A stretch of DNA of 64,000 nt from JAITVM01 sp031551135 (lineage in GTDB: Bacteria > Bacillota > Clostridia > Lachnospirales > JAITVM01), in NCBI GenBank assembly GCA_031551135.1, contig JAVBOA010000009.1, forward strand, positions 124,001 through 188,000, given 5' to 3'. How positions within the stretch are numbered: the first letter of the stretch is position 1; each line of letters opens with the position of its first letter. Under the pieces are notes generated by a model. The model did no database searches, had not been told where the DNA came from, and saw nothing but the letters and a program-made list of their open reading frames with translations. The translations under genes were made by a program, and so were the position numbers. Of this stretch, positions 45,440-53,552 are shown piece by piece.

Positions 45440-46432
45440 TTAAAGCATTTCGATAACAGCTTCTGCTATTTGAACGGCATTTGTCGCCGCACCTTTGCGG
45501 ATATTATCGGCAACTACCCAGATGTTGATTCCGGATTCTACAGTAAAATCTCTTCTTATTCGGCCGACATAAACTTCGTCTGTGCCTTTTGCGTTTGTTG
45601 CCAGCGGATATTCTGAGTTTTCGTGATTGTTTTGCAAAACTATTGACGGAGATGATTTTAATATATCAATAAGTTCATCTAATTCAAAATTTTTCTCAAA
45701 TTCAACATTTATTGATTCGCTGTGGCAATCGAAAACAGGAACGCGAACTGTTGTGGCTGTAACTGCAAGGTCTGGTTTATTAAGGATTTTTCTTGTTTCT
45801 TCAATCATTTTAATTTCTTCTTTGGTGTAGCCGGAATCTGTAAAAACATCAATTTGCGGTAAACAGTTATTGGCAATCGGATGCGGAAAATTTGTCGGAG
45901 GGAGTCCGGCAAGCCCGCTTTCCAAATCCTTGTATCCTTTCATACCGGCACCGGAAACCGCCTGATATGTTGAATAAATTATTCGCTTGATAGAATATTT
46001 ATCGTCCAAAGGTTTTAAGGCTACAACGGCTTGGATTGTGGAACAGTTCGGATTCGCAATAATACCTTTATTTTTTAAGATATCTTGCTTATTTACTTCG
46101 GGAACAACGAGCGGAACGTCCTTATCCATTCGAAATGCAGACGAATTATCGATAACGATACAATTATTTTTTGCCAAAAGCGGAGAATATTCCAAGCTAA
46201 CGCTGCCGCCAGCGGAAAAAAGTGCAATATCCAATTTGTAATCAACAATATTTTTGTCTAGTTCGATAATGGTGTATTCTTTACCCATAAATTCTATTTT
46301 TTGACCGGCCGAGCGCGCAGAAGCAAAGAAAAAATAATTTTTTACTGGAAGCTTGCGCTCTTCCAAAACTTTTAAAAAAGTGCGGCCAACCATTCCGCTG
46401 ACGCCGACAACCCCTAAGTTTATTTCATTCAT
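45440..46432 (-). CDS. asd: Aspartate-semialdehyde dehydrogenase
   Basis: A 330-residue enzyme that makes aspartate semialdehyde, the branch point for lysine, threonine and methionine. It has GVSGMVG near the N-terminus (NADP site), the catalytic cysteine in IANPNCSTIQ, and SGAGMKG and the substrate arginine/histidine region VPVFDCHSESI. AAAGGGG precedes ATG. It is first in the operon behind the lysine riboswitch. Confidence 0.96.
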   Translation of the reverse strand: MNEINLGVVGVSGMVGRTFLKVLEERKLPVKNYFFFASARSAGQKIEFMGKEYTIIELDKNIVDYKLDIALFSAGGSVSLEYSPLLAKNNCIVIDNSSAFRMDKDVPLVVPEVNKQDILKNKGIIANPNCSTIQAVVALKPLDDKYSIKRIIYSTYQAVSGAGMKGYKDLESGLAGLPPTNFPHPIANNCLPQIDVFTDSGYTKEEIKMIEETRKILNKPDLAVTATTVRVPVFDCHSESINVEFEKNFELDELIDILKSSPSIVLQNNHENSEYPLATNAKGTDEVYVGRIRRDFTVESGINIWVVADNIRKGAATNAVQIAEAVIEML

Positions 46433-46482
46433 AATAAAAACCCCTTTAATTTTATTTGAGTCGGTAATTATATTTTTAATTC

Positions 46483-46705
46483 AAAAAAAGCCGACCAATA
46501 AAAAGCCAGCTGTTAATAACAATATTACACAGGATAGCTCTCCATCATGAAATGATGACAATCTTTTAGCTCTTAACTAAAAGACCAGCAAAAAACAATT
46601 AAGGCTGTTTTTAACTTCGGCAAATTTCCCTTTCAGGTTATTAATGTACCTTAATACATAAAACTAATAACAATAATCATGAAATCTGCGCCTCTATCTA
46701 CAATG
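46483..46705 (-). promoter_or_regulatory. Lysine riboswitch controlling asd-dapA-dapB
   Basis: On the minus strand the aptamer begins AGATAGAGGCGCAG (near 46700), continues with CTGAAAGGGAAA and TTGCCGAAG in the core, and closes with GAGCTATCCT near 46531-46540. These are conserved L-box segments. An expression platform follows: AGCTGGC/GTCGGCT stem with seven T (46483-46511). Lysine binding should cause early termination. Confidence 0.95.
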
Positions 46706-47060
46706 ATATTATTTATAAAAAATAATATAGCGATTTGATTTTAAGAAAATCAAATGCGTTTAAATCAATGTATTATGAAATTTTATACAAAACAAAATTC
46801 GTTTTATAAATAATATCACTTAAATTAACAACTGTCAAAGGTTTTGATAGCATTTCCATTTTATATAGAAAGTTTTATATAAATAATATATGTAACTGCA
46901 TCGCTTTTGTTAAAAGATGTAAATCGTATTTTCTGGAATCAAATTTATACTATTTTCAATATAAAGGATAGAAAAATGAAAATAGTATAAGACAAAAAGT
47001 CAAACGCTATATTTGAATAATATTTTTAATTTATTGAAATAATTAAAACGAGGTGAGCTT
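46706..47060. other. Intergenic region, no gene seen
   Basis: A divergent gap between the riboswitch and the SASP gene. It contains a short repeat derivative at 46947-46988. The promoter of the lysine operon is expected near 46720-46790, but it is not clear-cut. Confidence 0.5.
46947..46988. repeat. Terminal-only repeat derivative
   Basis: ATACTATTTTCAATATAAAG then GATAGAAAAATGAAAATAGTAT. This is the right end in reverse followed by a short terminal arm, 42 bp in all. It resembles the diverged copy at 20227-20262, so this deletion form arose once and spread, or arose twice the same way. Confidence 0.75.
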
Positions 47061-47267
47061 ATGAGCAAAAAAAATCCAAAGGAAAAAAATATGACTCAGA
47101 ATGACATTCTTAAATATGAGGTAGCTGAAGAGCTAGGTCTTTTAGATAAAGTAAACAAAACCGGGTGGAAATCATTAACAGCAAAAGAAAGCGGAAGAAT
47201 CGGGGGAATCATGACGAAACGCAAACGTGATATTAAAAATTCTCAATCGGATGAATCCGAAAATTAA
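47061..47267 (+). CDS. Alpha/beta-type small acid-soluble spore protein
   Basis: A 68-residue protein. The SASP signature is visible: LKYEVAEELGL near residue 17 and SLTAKESGRIGGIMTKR near 43, corresponding to the KxEIAxELG and GxxGGxMxK family motifs. These proteins coat DNA in the dormant spore. It is the clearest evidence that the organism sporulates. GAGGTGAGC precedes ATG. A sporulation-specific (sigma G) promoter is expected but I cannot identify one with confidence. Confidence 0.88.
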   Translation: MSKKNPKEKNMTQNDILKYEVAEELGLLDKVNKTGWKSLTAKESGRIGGIMTKRKRDIKNSQSDESEN

Positions 47268-47392
47268 ACATGTTCTTTTTCTGTTATTTGTTATATAATA
47301 AATATACATTCTACTATTTCTCATCAGCGGATAAAATATTTAACGCCTATAAAATCGACGTGTGAAAAATTTTTTTGCTTGATCAGAAATAT

Positions 47393-47461
47393 AGCAGTTT
47401 CATTTTTTCAGATGATGAGCTTTATTTGCAGATTATAAAATCAAAAAAATGAAACTGTTGC
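47393..47461. repeat. Long hairpin with AGCAGTTTCATTTTTT arms
   Basis: The arms AGCAGTTTCATTTTTT and AAAAAAATGAAACTGTTGC surround about 35 bases. The left arm also occurs at 7635-7649. It may be a second small repeat type, and it lies 40 bases before the methyltransferase start. Confidence 0.55.
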
Positions 47462-47499
47462 ATATTTAAATTGCGATAGCATTACAGAGGGGGATTTTC

Positions 47500-48228
47500 T
47501 TGGAAGCTTACAAATCGTTTGCATATGTGTACGATTTATTGATGGACGATATACCATATGACGATTGGGCAAATTATATCATAGAAATTTGGAAAAAATT
47601 TAATATAGAACCAAAACTTGTTTTAGATATCGGTTGCGGAACAGGCAATCTTACTTTACGGCTCCGCCGCAAAGGCTATGATATGATTGGTCTGGATATC
47701 TCGGAAGATATGCTGATGATTGCAAAATCAAAGGATAACGAAACGCTGTATTTGTGTCAGGATATGTGCGAATTTGAATTATACGGTACGGTTGACAGTA
47801 TCATTTGTATATTTGACAGTATTAATTATATTTTAGAAGATGAAAAAATTTTGAATATGTTTAAGCTTGTAAAAAATTATCTTAATCCCGGTGGGATTTT
47901 TATTTTTGACTTAAACACGGAATATAAATTCAAAGAAATCTTGGATAATAATTCTTTTTCTATAGTAAAAGATGAAGTTACTTGTATTTGGGACCATATT
48001 TACGACGAAGGTGTTTTGGAATATTTTGTAACTTTGTTTACAAAAAAAGAAGGAGATTTATATCAAAGGTCAGAAGAATTTCATTACCAAAAATCATATA
48101 GTACAGAAAAAATTAAAAAATTTTTGGGTTTAGCGGATTTAAATTTGCTGGGCATTTTTGACGCATTTACTTTTGATACGCCAAATTCAGAAAGCGAAAG
48201 AATTTATTTTGTAATTTCGAAATCATGA
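47500..48228 (+). CDS. Class I SAM-dependent methyltransferase
   Basis: A 242-residue protein with a Rossmann methyltransferase fold. Motif I is VLDIGCGTGNLT; further strands are GLDISEDML, and ICIFDSINYI. C-terminal specificity residues point to no definite substrate. The start is TTG, five bases after GAGGGGGA. It is followed by hslO after 33 bases. Similar genes are found near thrS or hslO in other Clostridia, but I cannot name a target. Confidence 0.85.
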   Translation: MEAYKSFAYVYDLLMDDIPYDDWANYIIEIWKKFNIEPKLVLDIGCGTGNLTLRLRRKGYDMIGLDISEDMLMIAKSKDNETLYLCQDMCEFELYGTVDSIICIFDSINYILEDEKILNMFKLVKNYLNPGGIFIFDLNTEYKFKEILDNNSFSIVKDEVTCIWDHIYDEGVLEYFVTLFTKKEGDLYQRSEEFHYQKSYSTEKIKKFLGLADLNLLGIFDAFTFDTPNSESERIYFVISKS

Positions 48229-48261
48229 AAATTTATTTCGAATTTCGGGGAGGCACTTGAA

Positions 48262-49137
48262 ATGAAAGATTATATACTAAAGGTAACTGCCGGAAGCGGC
48301 AGTATAAGGGCTTTTTTTATAAATTCAACAAATATTGTAAGAGAAGCGAAGGAGATTCACAAAACTTCTTACACAGCCACTGCGGCTTTGGGAAGAATGT
48401 TGACAGCGGCATCGATGATGGGCTCGATGCTGAAAGACGAAGACGAGCTTATTACTTTGTCGATTCGGGGGGAAGGCTCGCTGAAAGGAATTGTAGCAAC
48501 TTCCGATTGTACAGCAAATGTTAAAGGATATGTATTCAATCCGGATGTGGATTTGCCGCTTAGAGAAGATGGCAAAATCGACGTTGCCGGAGCAATTATG
48601 CCGGGCACACTCAGCGTTATTAAAGATATTGGATTGAAAGAGCCTTATGTCGGTCAAATTGAACTTGTTTCGGGAGAAATCGCAGAGGATTTGGCTTGGT
48701 ATTATGCAAAATCCGAACAAACGCCGACTTCGGTCGCACTTGGTGTCTTGCTGGATAAAGATACTTCGGTAAAATATTCGGGAGGTTTCGTTATACAATT
48801 GATGCCTTTTGCGGAAGAAAAAATTATTGAAAAACTCGAAAAAAATATTTTGAATCTGCCCACCATTACTTATTTAATGGAAAAAGGACTGACAATGGAA
48901 GAAATAGCCGACGCAATAATCGGCGAATTTGAAATGCATGTTAATGAAAAACTTGAAGTGGGATATTATTGCAATTGTTCGAAAAGACGAGTACAAAAGG
49001 CTTTGATTAGCATTGGCGTGAGTGAGCTTAATAAAATTATTTCAGAAGATAAAAACGCAACTTTGCATTGTCATTTTTGCGGAAAAGATTATCATTTTGA
49101 TGAAGATGAATTAAAATTGATTGTTGCTAATTTATAA
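48262..49137 (+). CDS. hslO: Redox-regulated chaperone Hsp33
   Basis: A 291-residue chaperone. The N-terminal substrate-binding domain is followed by the C-terminal redox switch: CNCS (near residue 237) and CHFC (near 271), four zinc-binding cysteines that form disulfides under oxidative stress and heat. GGGGAGG precedes ATG. Confidence 0.96.
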   Translation: MKDYILKVTAGSGSIRAFFINSTNIVREAKEIHKTSYTATAALGRMLTAASMMGSMLKDEDELITLSIRGEGSLKGIVATSDCTANVKGYVFNPDVDLPLREDGKIDVAGAIMPGTLSVIKDIGLKEPYVGQIELVSGEIAEDLAWYYAKSEQTPTSVALGVLLDKDTSVKYSGGFVIQLMPFAEEKIIEKLEKNILNLPTITYLMEKGLTMEEIADAIIGEFEMHVNEKLEVGYYCNCSKRRVQKALISIGVSELNKIISEDKNATLHCHFCGKDYHFDEDELKLIVANL

Positions 49138-49217
49138 GTATTTTATTAAAAGACAATGTAAATTAAAATTGCTCTCGTCATATACTGTTTATAACTCATA
49201 ATGTCGGGAGTGAATAG

Positions 49218-49598
49218 ATGAAAACTCTGGTTTTTTATACAAAAGATTATGCCAAATATCTTAAAAATATTGGGTTTTGTTCGGAAAATGAAAAAATATC
49301 AGGCTATTCTATTTTTACAATAGCTGCTGATAAATTGGACTTAAAAAAACTATCTCTTATACTTAAAAAAATAATTTTCGAAAAAAATCCTGTGACTAAA
49401 AAATCCAATGTAATAAGAAAGGCAATTGATGAGAATTTTTTTTCTGATTTTGAAAGATTCGTTTTGACTGATATTTCGGGGCTTCTAAATGATAATGTAC
49501 ATTTTAATCTAGACGGATATATTTGTTTTCATCTAAACAATTATAAGGAAATTATCGATAAAACTTTATATTTTATCGTTAAAAAATATTTATCATGA
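49218..49598 (+). CDS. YtxC-like sporulation protein, short form
   Basis: A 126-residue protein. The C-terminal third (FNLDGYICFHLNNYKEIID) matches the pattern of YtxC, a putative sporulation protein that is usually about 280 residues with a similar GFxxFRLxxY block near the end. It lies just upstream of thrS, as ytxC does in B. subtilis. The short length suggests loss of the N-terminal half or an alternative family. GGGAGTG precedes ATG. The name is an inference from motif and context. Confidence 0.6.
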   Translation: MKTLVFYTKDYAKYLKNIGFCSENEKISGYSIFTIAADKLDLKKLSLILKKIIFEKNPVTKKSNVIRKAIDENFFSDFERFVLTDISGLLNDNVHFNLDGYICFHLNNYKEIIDKTLYFIVKKYLS

Positions 49599-49626
49599 CA
49601 AAAAAGTTTCAGTTTTGAAATTTGCC

Positions 49627-49654
49627 TTGACTTAAAATTCTTTTATAGTATAAT
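49627..49654 (+). promoter_or_regulatory. Promoter of thrS
   Basis: TTGACT, a 16-base spacer, then TATAAT. It is 29 bases past the YtxC-like stop and about 10 bases before the T-box leader. Confidence 0.85.
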
Positions 49655-49661
49655 ATCCAAA

Positions 49662-49950
49662 AGAATATTTTAAAGCTTTGATAAGGACAGTATATAATAA
49701 ATTTGTTTTCAGAGAGAACTATTTATACTTTTCCATTTCGAAATATTTCAAAATGGGAATTAGTATTAGCTGTGATTAGTTTAAACGATTATTATAGAAA
49801 ACCACCTTTGAGCTACTCTAATAAAGTACGTTGATTACGTTATAATCTATTACGAAAATAAGCCATATTGCGCTTATTTCGTTCTGCTTATTTAATTGGT
49901 GGATAATGAGACTTTACCTCGTTCCTTTTATGGAACGGGGTTTTTTAGTT
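49662..49950 (+). promoter_or_regulatory. T-box riboswitch controlling thrS, divergent core
   Basis: Stem I features are present: GGACAGTATA (AGTA motif), CAGAGAGAAC (GAGA), and the specifier loop GAAAACCACC with ACC (Thr) at 49801-49803, followed by CTTTGAGC. The T-box itself is degenerate: TTGGTGGATAATGAGA instead of GGGTGGTACCGCG. TGGA (49900-49903) would pair with a tRNA-Thr 3' end UCCA. A terminator with TCGTTCC/GGAACGGG arms and six T is at 49915-49946. A palindrome in stem I resembles a repeat derivative. Confidence 0.88.
49725..49766. repeat. Possible repeat derivative inside the thrS T-box
   Basis: ATACTTTTCCATTTCGAAA and TTTCAAAATGGGAATTAGTAT are inverted copies close to repeat termini such as ATACTATTTCCATTTTGA. 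It could also be the natural apical part of stem I; the resemblance is close but imperfect. Confidence 0.5.
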
Positions 49951-49975
49951 TATAAAAAAACAGGAGGAAGTATTT

Positions 49976-51937
49976 ATGATTATTACATTAAAAGATGGTA
50001 TCCAAAAAGAATACGACGGTCCGGTTTCTGTTTTTGATATAGCAAAATCAATTTCGGAAGGACTTGCAAGAGTTGCGTGCGCCGGCAAGGTAGACGGTGC
50101 GGTAGTTGATTTGAGATATGTTGTCGACAAAGATTCGGAAGTTAATATTTTGACTTTTGATGACGAAGACGGAAAACGGGCTTTCAGACATACAGCAAGC
50201 CATGTTTTGGCTCAGGCAGTAAAAAGATTATACAAAGACGTTAAGCTTGCGATAGGTCCGGCAACATCAGAAGGATTTTATTATGATTTTGAACGAGAAA
50301 AGGCTTTCGTTGCCGAAGAAATTTTGGAAATAGAAGCGGAAATGAAAAAAATTATTAAAGAATCGCTGGAAATAGAGCGTTTTGAATTGCCGAAAGAAGA
50401 AGCCATTAAATTAATGCAGGAAAGCGGCGAAACTTATAAAGTCGAATTGATAAATGAATTGCCCGAAGGCGAAATAATTTCTTTTTATAAGCAAGGCGAT
50501 TTTGTTGACCTTTGCGCAGGCCCGCATTTGCTGAATACAAAATATCTTAAAGCAATTAAATTAACTTCCGAAAAAGGTTCATCAGGAGCTTATTGGCGCG
50601 GCGACGAAAAAAATAAAATGCTTTGCCGAATTTACGGAACTGCATATACAAAAGCCGCAGATTTGGAAGCTTATTTAAAACAGCGTGAAGAAGCAATTAA
50701 ACGTGACCACAATAAATTGGGAAGAGAATTGAAATATTTCACAACTTCCGAAGCTATCGGTCAGGGCTTGCCGCTTTTGATGCCGAACGGAGCGAAAGCA
50801 ATCCAATTATTGCAAAGATTTGTTGAGGATGAGGAAAGCAGAAGAGGGTATGTTTTAACAAAAACTCCGTTTTTCGCTAAATCAGATTTATATAAAATTT
50901 CCGGACATTGGGCACATTACAAAGACGGAATGTTTATTATCGGCGACGAAGAAAAAGACGAGGAAATTTTTGCGCTAAGACCGATGACTTGTCCGTTCCA
51001 ATTTTCGATTTATAATTCGGAACAACATTCTTACCGTGATTTGCCGATTAGATACGGCGAAACTTCTACACTTTTCAGAAACGAATCCTCCGGTGAAATG
51101 CACGGACTTATCCGCGTAAGGCAATTTACAATTTCCGAAGGTCATATTGTTTGCCGCAAAGACCAGTTGGAGGAAGAATTTAAAGGCTGTGTAGAATTAG
51201 TAAAATTTATGACTGACACTATCGGCTTGAGTGATGGAATTTCTTATCGCTTCTCGAAATGGGACAGCAAAAATAAAGATAAATACGAGGGCGACGAAGC
51301 TACTTGGGAAGAAGCTCAATCCGCTATGCGCAAGCTTTTAATCGAGCTTGGTTTGGAGTTTACGGAAGAAGAGGGCGAGGCGGCTTTCTATGGCCCAAAA
51401 CTTGACATTCAATACAAAAATGTTTTTGGCAAAGAAGATACAATTATTACAGTTCAGATAGATTTTTCGCTTGCCGAAAGATTTAATATGACTTATGTCG
51501 ACAGCGACGGAACTAAAAAGCATCCTATTGTTTTGCATAGGACCTCTATCGGTTGTTATGAAAGAACATTAGCGCTAATGATAGAAAGATTTGCGGGTGC
51601 GCTTCCGACTTGGATCGCTCCGATTCAAGCCAGAGTTTTGCCGATTTCTGATAAATATGCCGATTATGCTGAATCTGTTATAAAAGAGCTTAAGCAGAAT
51701 AATATTCGTGTTGAGGGCGATTTCAGAACCGAAAAAATCGGTTATAAAATAAGAGAAGCAAGACTCGAGAGAATACCGTATATTTTAGTTGTAGGCGAAA
51801 AAGAACAAGCCGAAGGCTCAGTATCTGTCAGAAGCCGCTCGGCGGGCGACGAGGGTATGACTCCGCTTAAAGATTTTATTTCCCGCATAAATGAAGAAAT
51901 TTTATCTAAAGCGATTATTGAAGCTAAAGAGGAATAG
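49976..51937 (+). CDS. thrS: Threonyl-tRNA synthetase
   Basis: A 653-residue class II synthetase of normal length. An N-terminal TGS domain (residues 1-62) is followed by the editing domain with HTASHVLAQAV and the DLCAGPHL zinc-like site, the catalytic core with RPMTCPFQ, RYGETSTLFRNE and RTSIGCYER, and the C-terminal anticodon-binding domain. AGGAGG precedes ATG. It is regulated by the T-box upstream. Confidence 0.97.
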   Translation: MIITLKDGIQKEYDGPVSVFDIAKSISEGLARVACAGKVDGAVVDLRYVVDKDSEVNILTFDDEDGKRAFRHTASHVLAQAVKRLYKDVKLAIGPATSEGFYYDFEREKAFVAEEILEIEAEMKKIIKESLEIERFELPKEEAIKLMQESGETYKVELINELPEGEIISFYKQGDFVDLCAGPHLLNTKYLKAIKLTSEKGSSGAYWRGDEKNKMLCRIYGTAYTKAADLEAYLKQREEAIKRDHNKLGRELKYFTTSEAIGQGLPLLMPNGAKAIQLLQRFVEDEESRRGYVLTKTPFFAKSDLYKISGHWAHYKDGMFIIGDEEKDEEIFALRPMTCPFQFSIYNSEQHSYRDLPIRYGETSTLFRNESSGEMHGLIRVRQFTISEGHIVCRKDQLEEEFKGCVELVKFMTDTIGLSDGISYRFSKWDSKNKDKYEGDEATWEEAQSAMRKLLIELGLEFTEEEGEAAFYGPKLDIQYKNVFGKEDTIITVQIDFSLAERFNMTYVDSDGTKKHPIVLHRTSIGCYERTLALMIERFAGALPTWIAPIQARVLPISDKYADYAESVIKELKQNNIRVEGDFRTEKIGYKIREARLERIPYILVVGEKEQAEGSVSVRSRSAGDEGMTPLKDFISRINEEILSKAIIEAKEE

Positions 51938-51989
51938 AGTTTTTAGGCAGAAAATAGGGGTTGAAATTTTAAAAAAATAAAAGCTATAG

Positions 51990-52018
51990 TTGACAATTAT
52001 AAATTTTTATGCTAAAAT
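51990..52018 (+). promoter_or_regulatory. Promoter of infC-rpmI-rplT
   Basis: TTGACA, a 17-base spacer, then TAAAAT. It lies 53 bases past the thrS stop and directly before the L20 leader. Confidence 0.85.
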
Positions 52019-52025
52019 TCTCAAG

Positions 52026-52180
52026 ATACAAGAAGAAGCCCGCTTCTCACCCTATTCTAAAGTTTTAGGGTTATTACATTATTAATTTTGTGTGTATAAG
52101 TGGGTTTTTACCCACTTTTTTTATTGTTATAAACAATTTTTTATACGAATTTAAAATTCGGGTGTATTTTTTTATTTATT
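52026..52180 (+). promoter_or_regulatory. L20-type autoregulatory leader with terminator
   Basis: The leader contains AGAAGCCCGCTTCTCACCCT and AGGGTT segments found in the ribosomal protein L20 leader of Firmicutes, and an intrinsic terminator with GTGGG/CCCAC arms and a T-run (52096-52123). Free L20 binding is expected to favour termination. A second hairpin, CGAATT/AATTCG, lies at 52145-52160 before the ribosome-binding site. Confidence 0.78.
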
Positions 52181-52195
52181 AGGAGGTGTACTGCC

Positions 52196-52702
52196 ATTAC
52201 AGAGCTACAAATTAATGAACAAATAAGGGATAGAGAAATAAGGCTCATAGGTGAGGACGGCACTCAATTGGGAATAATAGCCAGTAAAGATGCCCAGAAA
52301 ATGGCCGACGAAAAAAAACTTGACTTGGTTAAAATTTCGCCGACTGCCAAACCGCCGGTTTGCAAGATCATGGATTACAGCAAATTTAAATACGAGCAGT
52401 CTAAAAAAGAGAAAGAAGCAAGGAAAAAACAGAAGACTATCGAAATTAAAGAGTTGCGTTTATCCCCGAATATTGACCAGCATGATATAAATGTAAAAGT
52501 AAAAAAAGCCATCGAATTTTTGCAGCATGGCGATAAAGTTAAAATCAGTGTTCGTTTCAGAGGTCGTGAACTTGGTCACACTAATGTAGCACATCAGATT
52601 TTTGAGGATTTTGTTTCTCAAATTTCGGAATATGGAATGGTTGAAAAGCCTGCTAAAATGGAAGCAAGAAGCATGGCTATGATTCTTACGCCAAAGCCTT
52701 AA
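52196..52702 (+). CDS. infC: Translation initiation factor IF-3 (ATT start)
   Basis: A 168-residue protein in which the N-terminal TELQINEQIRDREIRLIGED block precedes the first canonical start. It begins with ATT at 52196, seven bases after AGGAGG (52183-52188). IF-3 discriminates against non-AUG starts, so the AUU start lets it regulate its own synthesis; this is established for E. coli and Bacillus-type infC. A TTG at 52268 would remove 24 conserved residues and has no SD. The N- and C-terminal IF-3 domains are complete. It is first in the infC-rpmI-rplT operon. Confidence 0.96.
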   Translation: MTELQINEQIRDREIRLIGEDGTQLGIIASKDAQKMADEKKLDLVKISPTAKPPVCKIMDYSKFKYEQSKKEKEARKKQKTIEIKELRLSPNIDQHDINVKVKKAIEFLQHGDKVKISVRFRGRELGHTNVAHQIFEDFVSQISEYGMVEKPAKMEARSMAMILTPKP

Positions 52703-52734
52703 TAATTTATAAAACCATATAGGAGGATTATATA

Positions 52735-52932
52735 ATGCCGAAATTAAAAACCAACAGAGCAGCGGCAAAACGCTTTTCTGTTACAGGAACCGGTAAAATT
52801 AAAAGATCTAAAGCGAATAAACAGCATATTCTTGGCAAAAAAAGCCCAAAAAGAAAAAGACACTTAAGGTCGACTACCTTGGTTGACAAAACAAACGAAA
52901 ACCAAGTTAAAAGAATGTTACCTTATATGTAA
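52735..52932 (+). CDS. rpmI: Ribosomal protein L35
   Basis: A 65-residue basic bL35 with MPKLKTNRAAAKRF at the start and the HILGKKSPKRKRHLR core. AGGAGG precedes ATG. It is the middle gene of the infC operon. Confidence 0.97.
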   Translation: MPKLKTNRAAAKRFSVTGTGKIKRSKANKQHILGKKSPKRKRHLRSTTLVDKTNENQVKRMLPYM

Positions 52933-53018
52933 TATAAAAATTACGATGTTAAAATAAAACAAAGTTTTATAATCTAGCTGTTCAGGAATATACAGCTTGT
53001 TGGGAGGAGCTTTTAAAA

Positions 53019-53375
53019 ATGTCAAGAGTAAAAGGCGCTTTAAACGCCAGAAAAAAACATAAAAAAGTATTGAAATTAGCAAGAGGTTACAGAGGTGCGC
53101 GTTCTAAACAATATAGAATAGCTAAACAATCCGTTATGCGTGCGCTCACTCATGCTTTTGCCGGAAGAAAACAAACCAAAAGAGAATACAGAAAGCTTTG
53201 GATAGCCAGAATAAACGCAGGCGCAAGAGCTAATGGTTTATCATACTCAAAATTAATTAACGGCTTGAAAATCGCCGGTATTAATATAAATAGAAAAATG
53301 CTTGCTGATTTGGCAATCACCGATTCGGCCGCTTTTACAAAACTTACTGAAACCGCAAAATCTAATTTGAAATAA
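53019..53375 (+). CDS. rplT: Ribosomal protein L20
   Basis: A 118-residue bL20, starting MSRVKGALNARKKHKKVLK, with the GYRGARSKQYRIAKQSV and YRKLWIARINAGAR motifs. It is a 50S assembly protein and, in Firmicutes, the repressor of this operon through the leader. GGGAGGAG precedes ATG. Confidence 0.97.
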   Translation: MSRVKGALNARKKHKKVLKLARGYRGARSKQYRIAKQSVMRALTHAFAGRKQTKREYRKLWIARINAGARANGLSYSKLINGLKIAGININRKMLADLAITDSAAFTKLTETAKSNLK

Positions 53376-53413
53376 ACAGAACCACCAGCCTGAGCTGGTG
53401 GTTCTGTTTTCTA
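53370..53413 (+). terminator. Terminator after rplT
   Basis: A perfect 14-bp stem ACAGAACCACCAGC/GCTGGTGGTTCTGT followed by TTTTCT. Confidence 0.92.
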
Positions 53414-53423
53414 TAACTAAGTT

Positions 53424-53450
53424 TTCTACTTATCAAAATGAAAATAGTAT
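53424..53450. repeat. Single repeat end
   Basis: TCTACTTATCAAAATGAAAA then TAGTAT, the left end of the palindromic repeat in reverse. It sits between the rplT terminator and a crcB remnant. Confidence 0.75.
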
Positions 53451-53466
53451 TTGATAGGAAATAAAA

Positions 53467-53550
53467 ATGATACTTGAATTTTTAGCAGTTGGGGTTGGCG
53501 GATTTGTCGGAGCCAGTATGCGTTTTGGAATAACGAAAATCTCCTGCTGA
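53467..53550 (+). pseudogene. Truncated crcB/fluC N-terminus
   Basis: A 27-codon frame whose product contains FLAVGVGGFVGASMRF. This closely fits the first transmembrane segment of CrcB (FluC) fluoride channels, which start with a xxVGxGGxxGAxxRY pattern. AGGAA precedes the ATG. The frame stops at TGA 53548-53550, and the remaining 100 or so residues of the channel are absent in every frame downstream. It is probably a deletion remnant. Confidence 0.7.
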
Positions 53551-53552
53551 GA

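Noticed and set aside
46433..46705. T-box leader before asd
   Set aside because: No TGGNACCGCG, specifier loop or AGTA/GAGA pair; the conserved segments fit a lysine riboswitch instead.
48325..48798. Minus-strand reading frame of 157 codons inside hslO
   Set aside because: Shadow of hslO; rich in Cys, Arg and Ser in a pattern typical of antisense frames.
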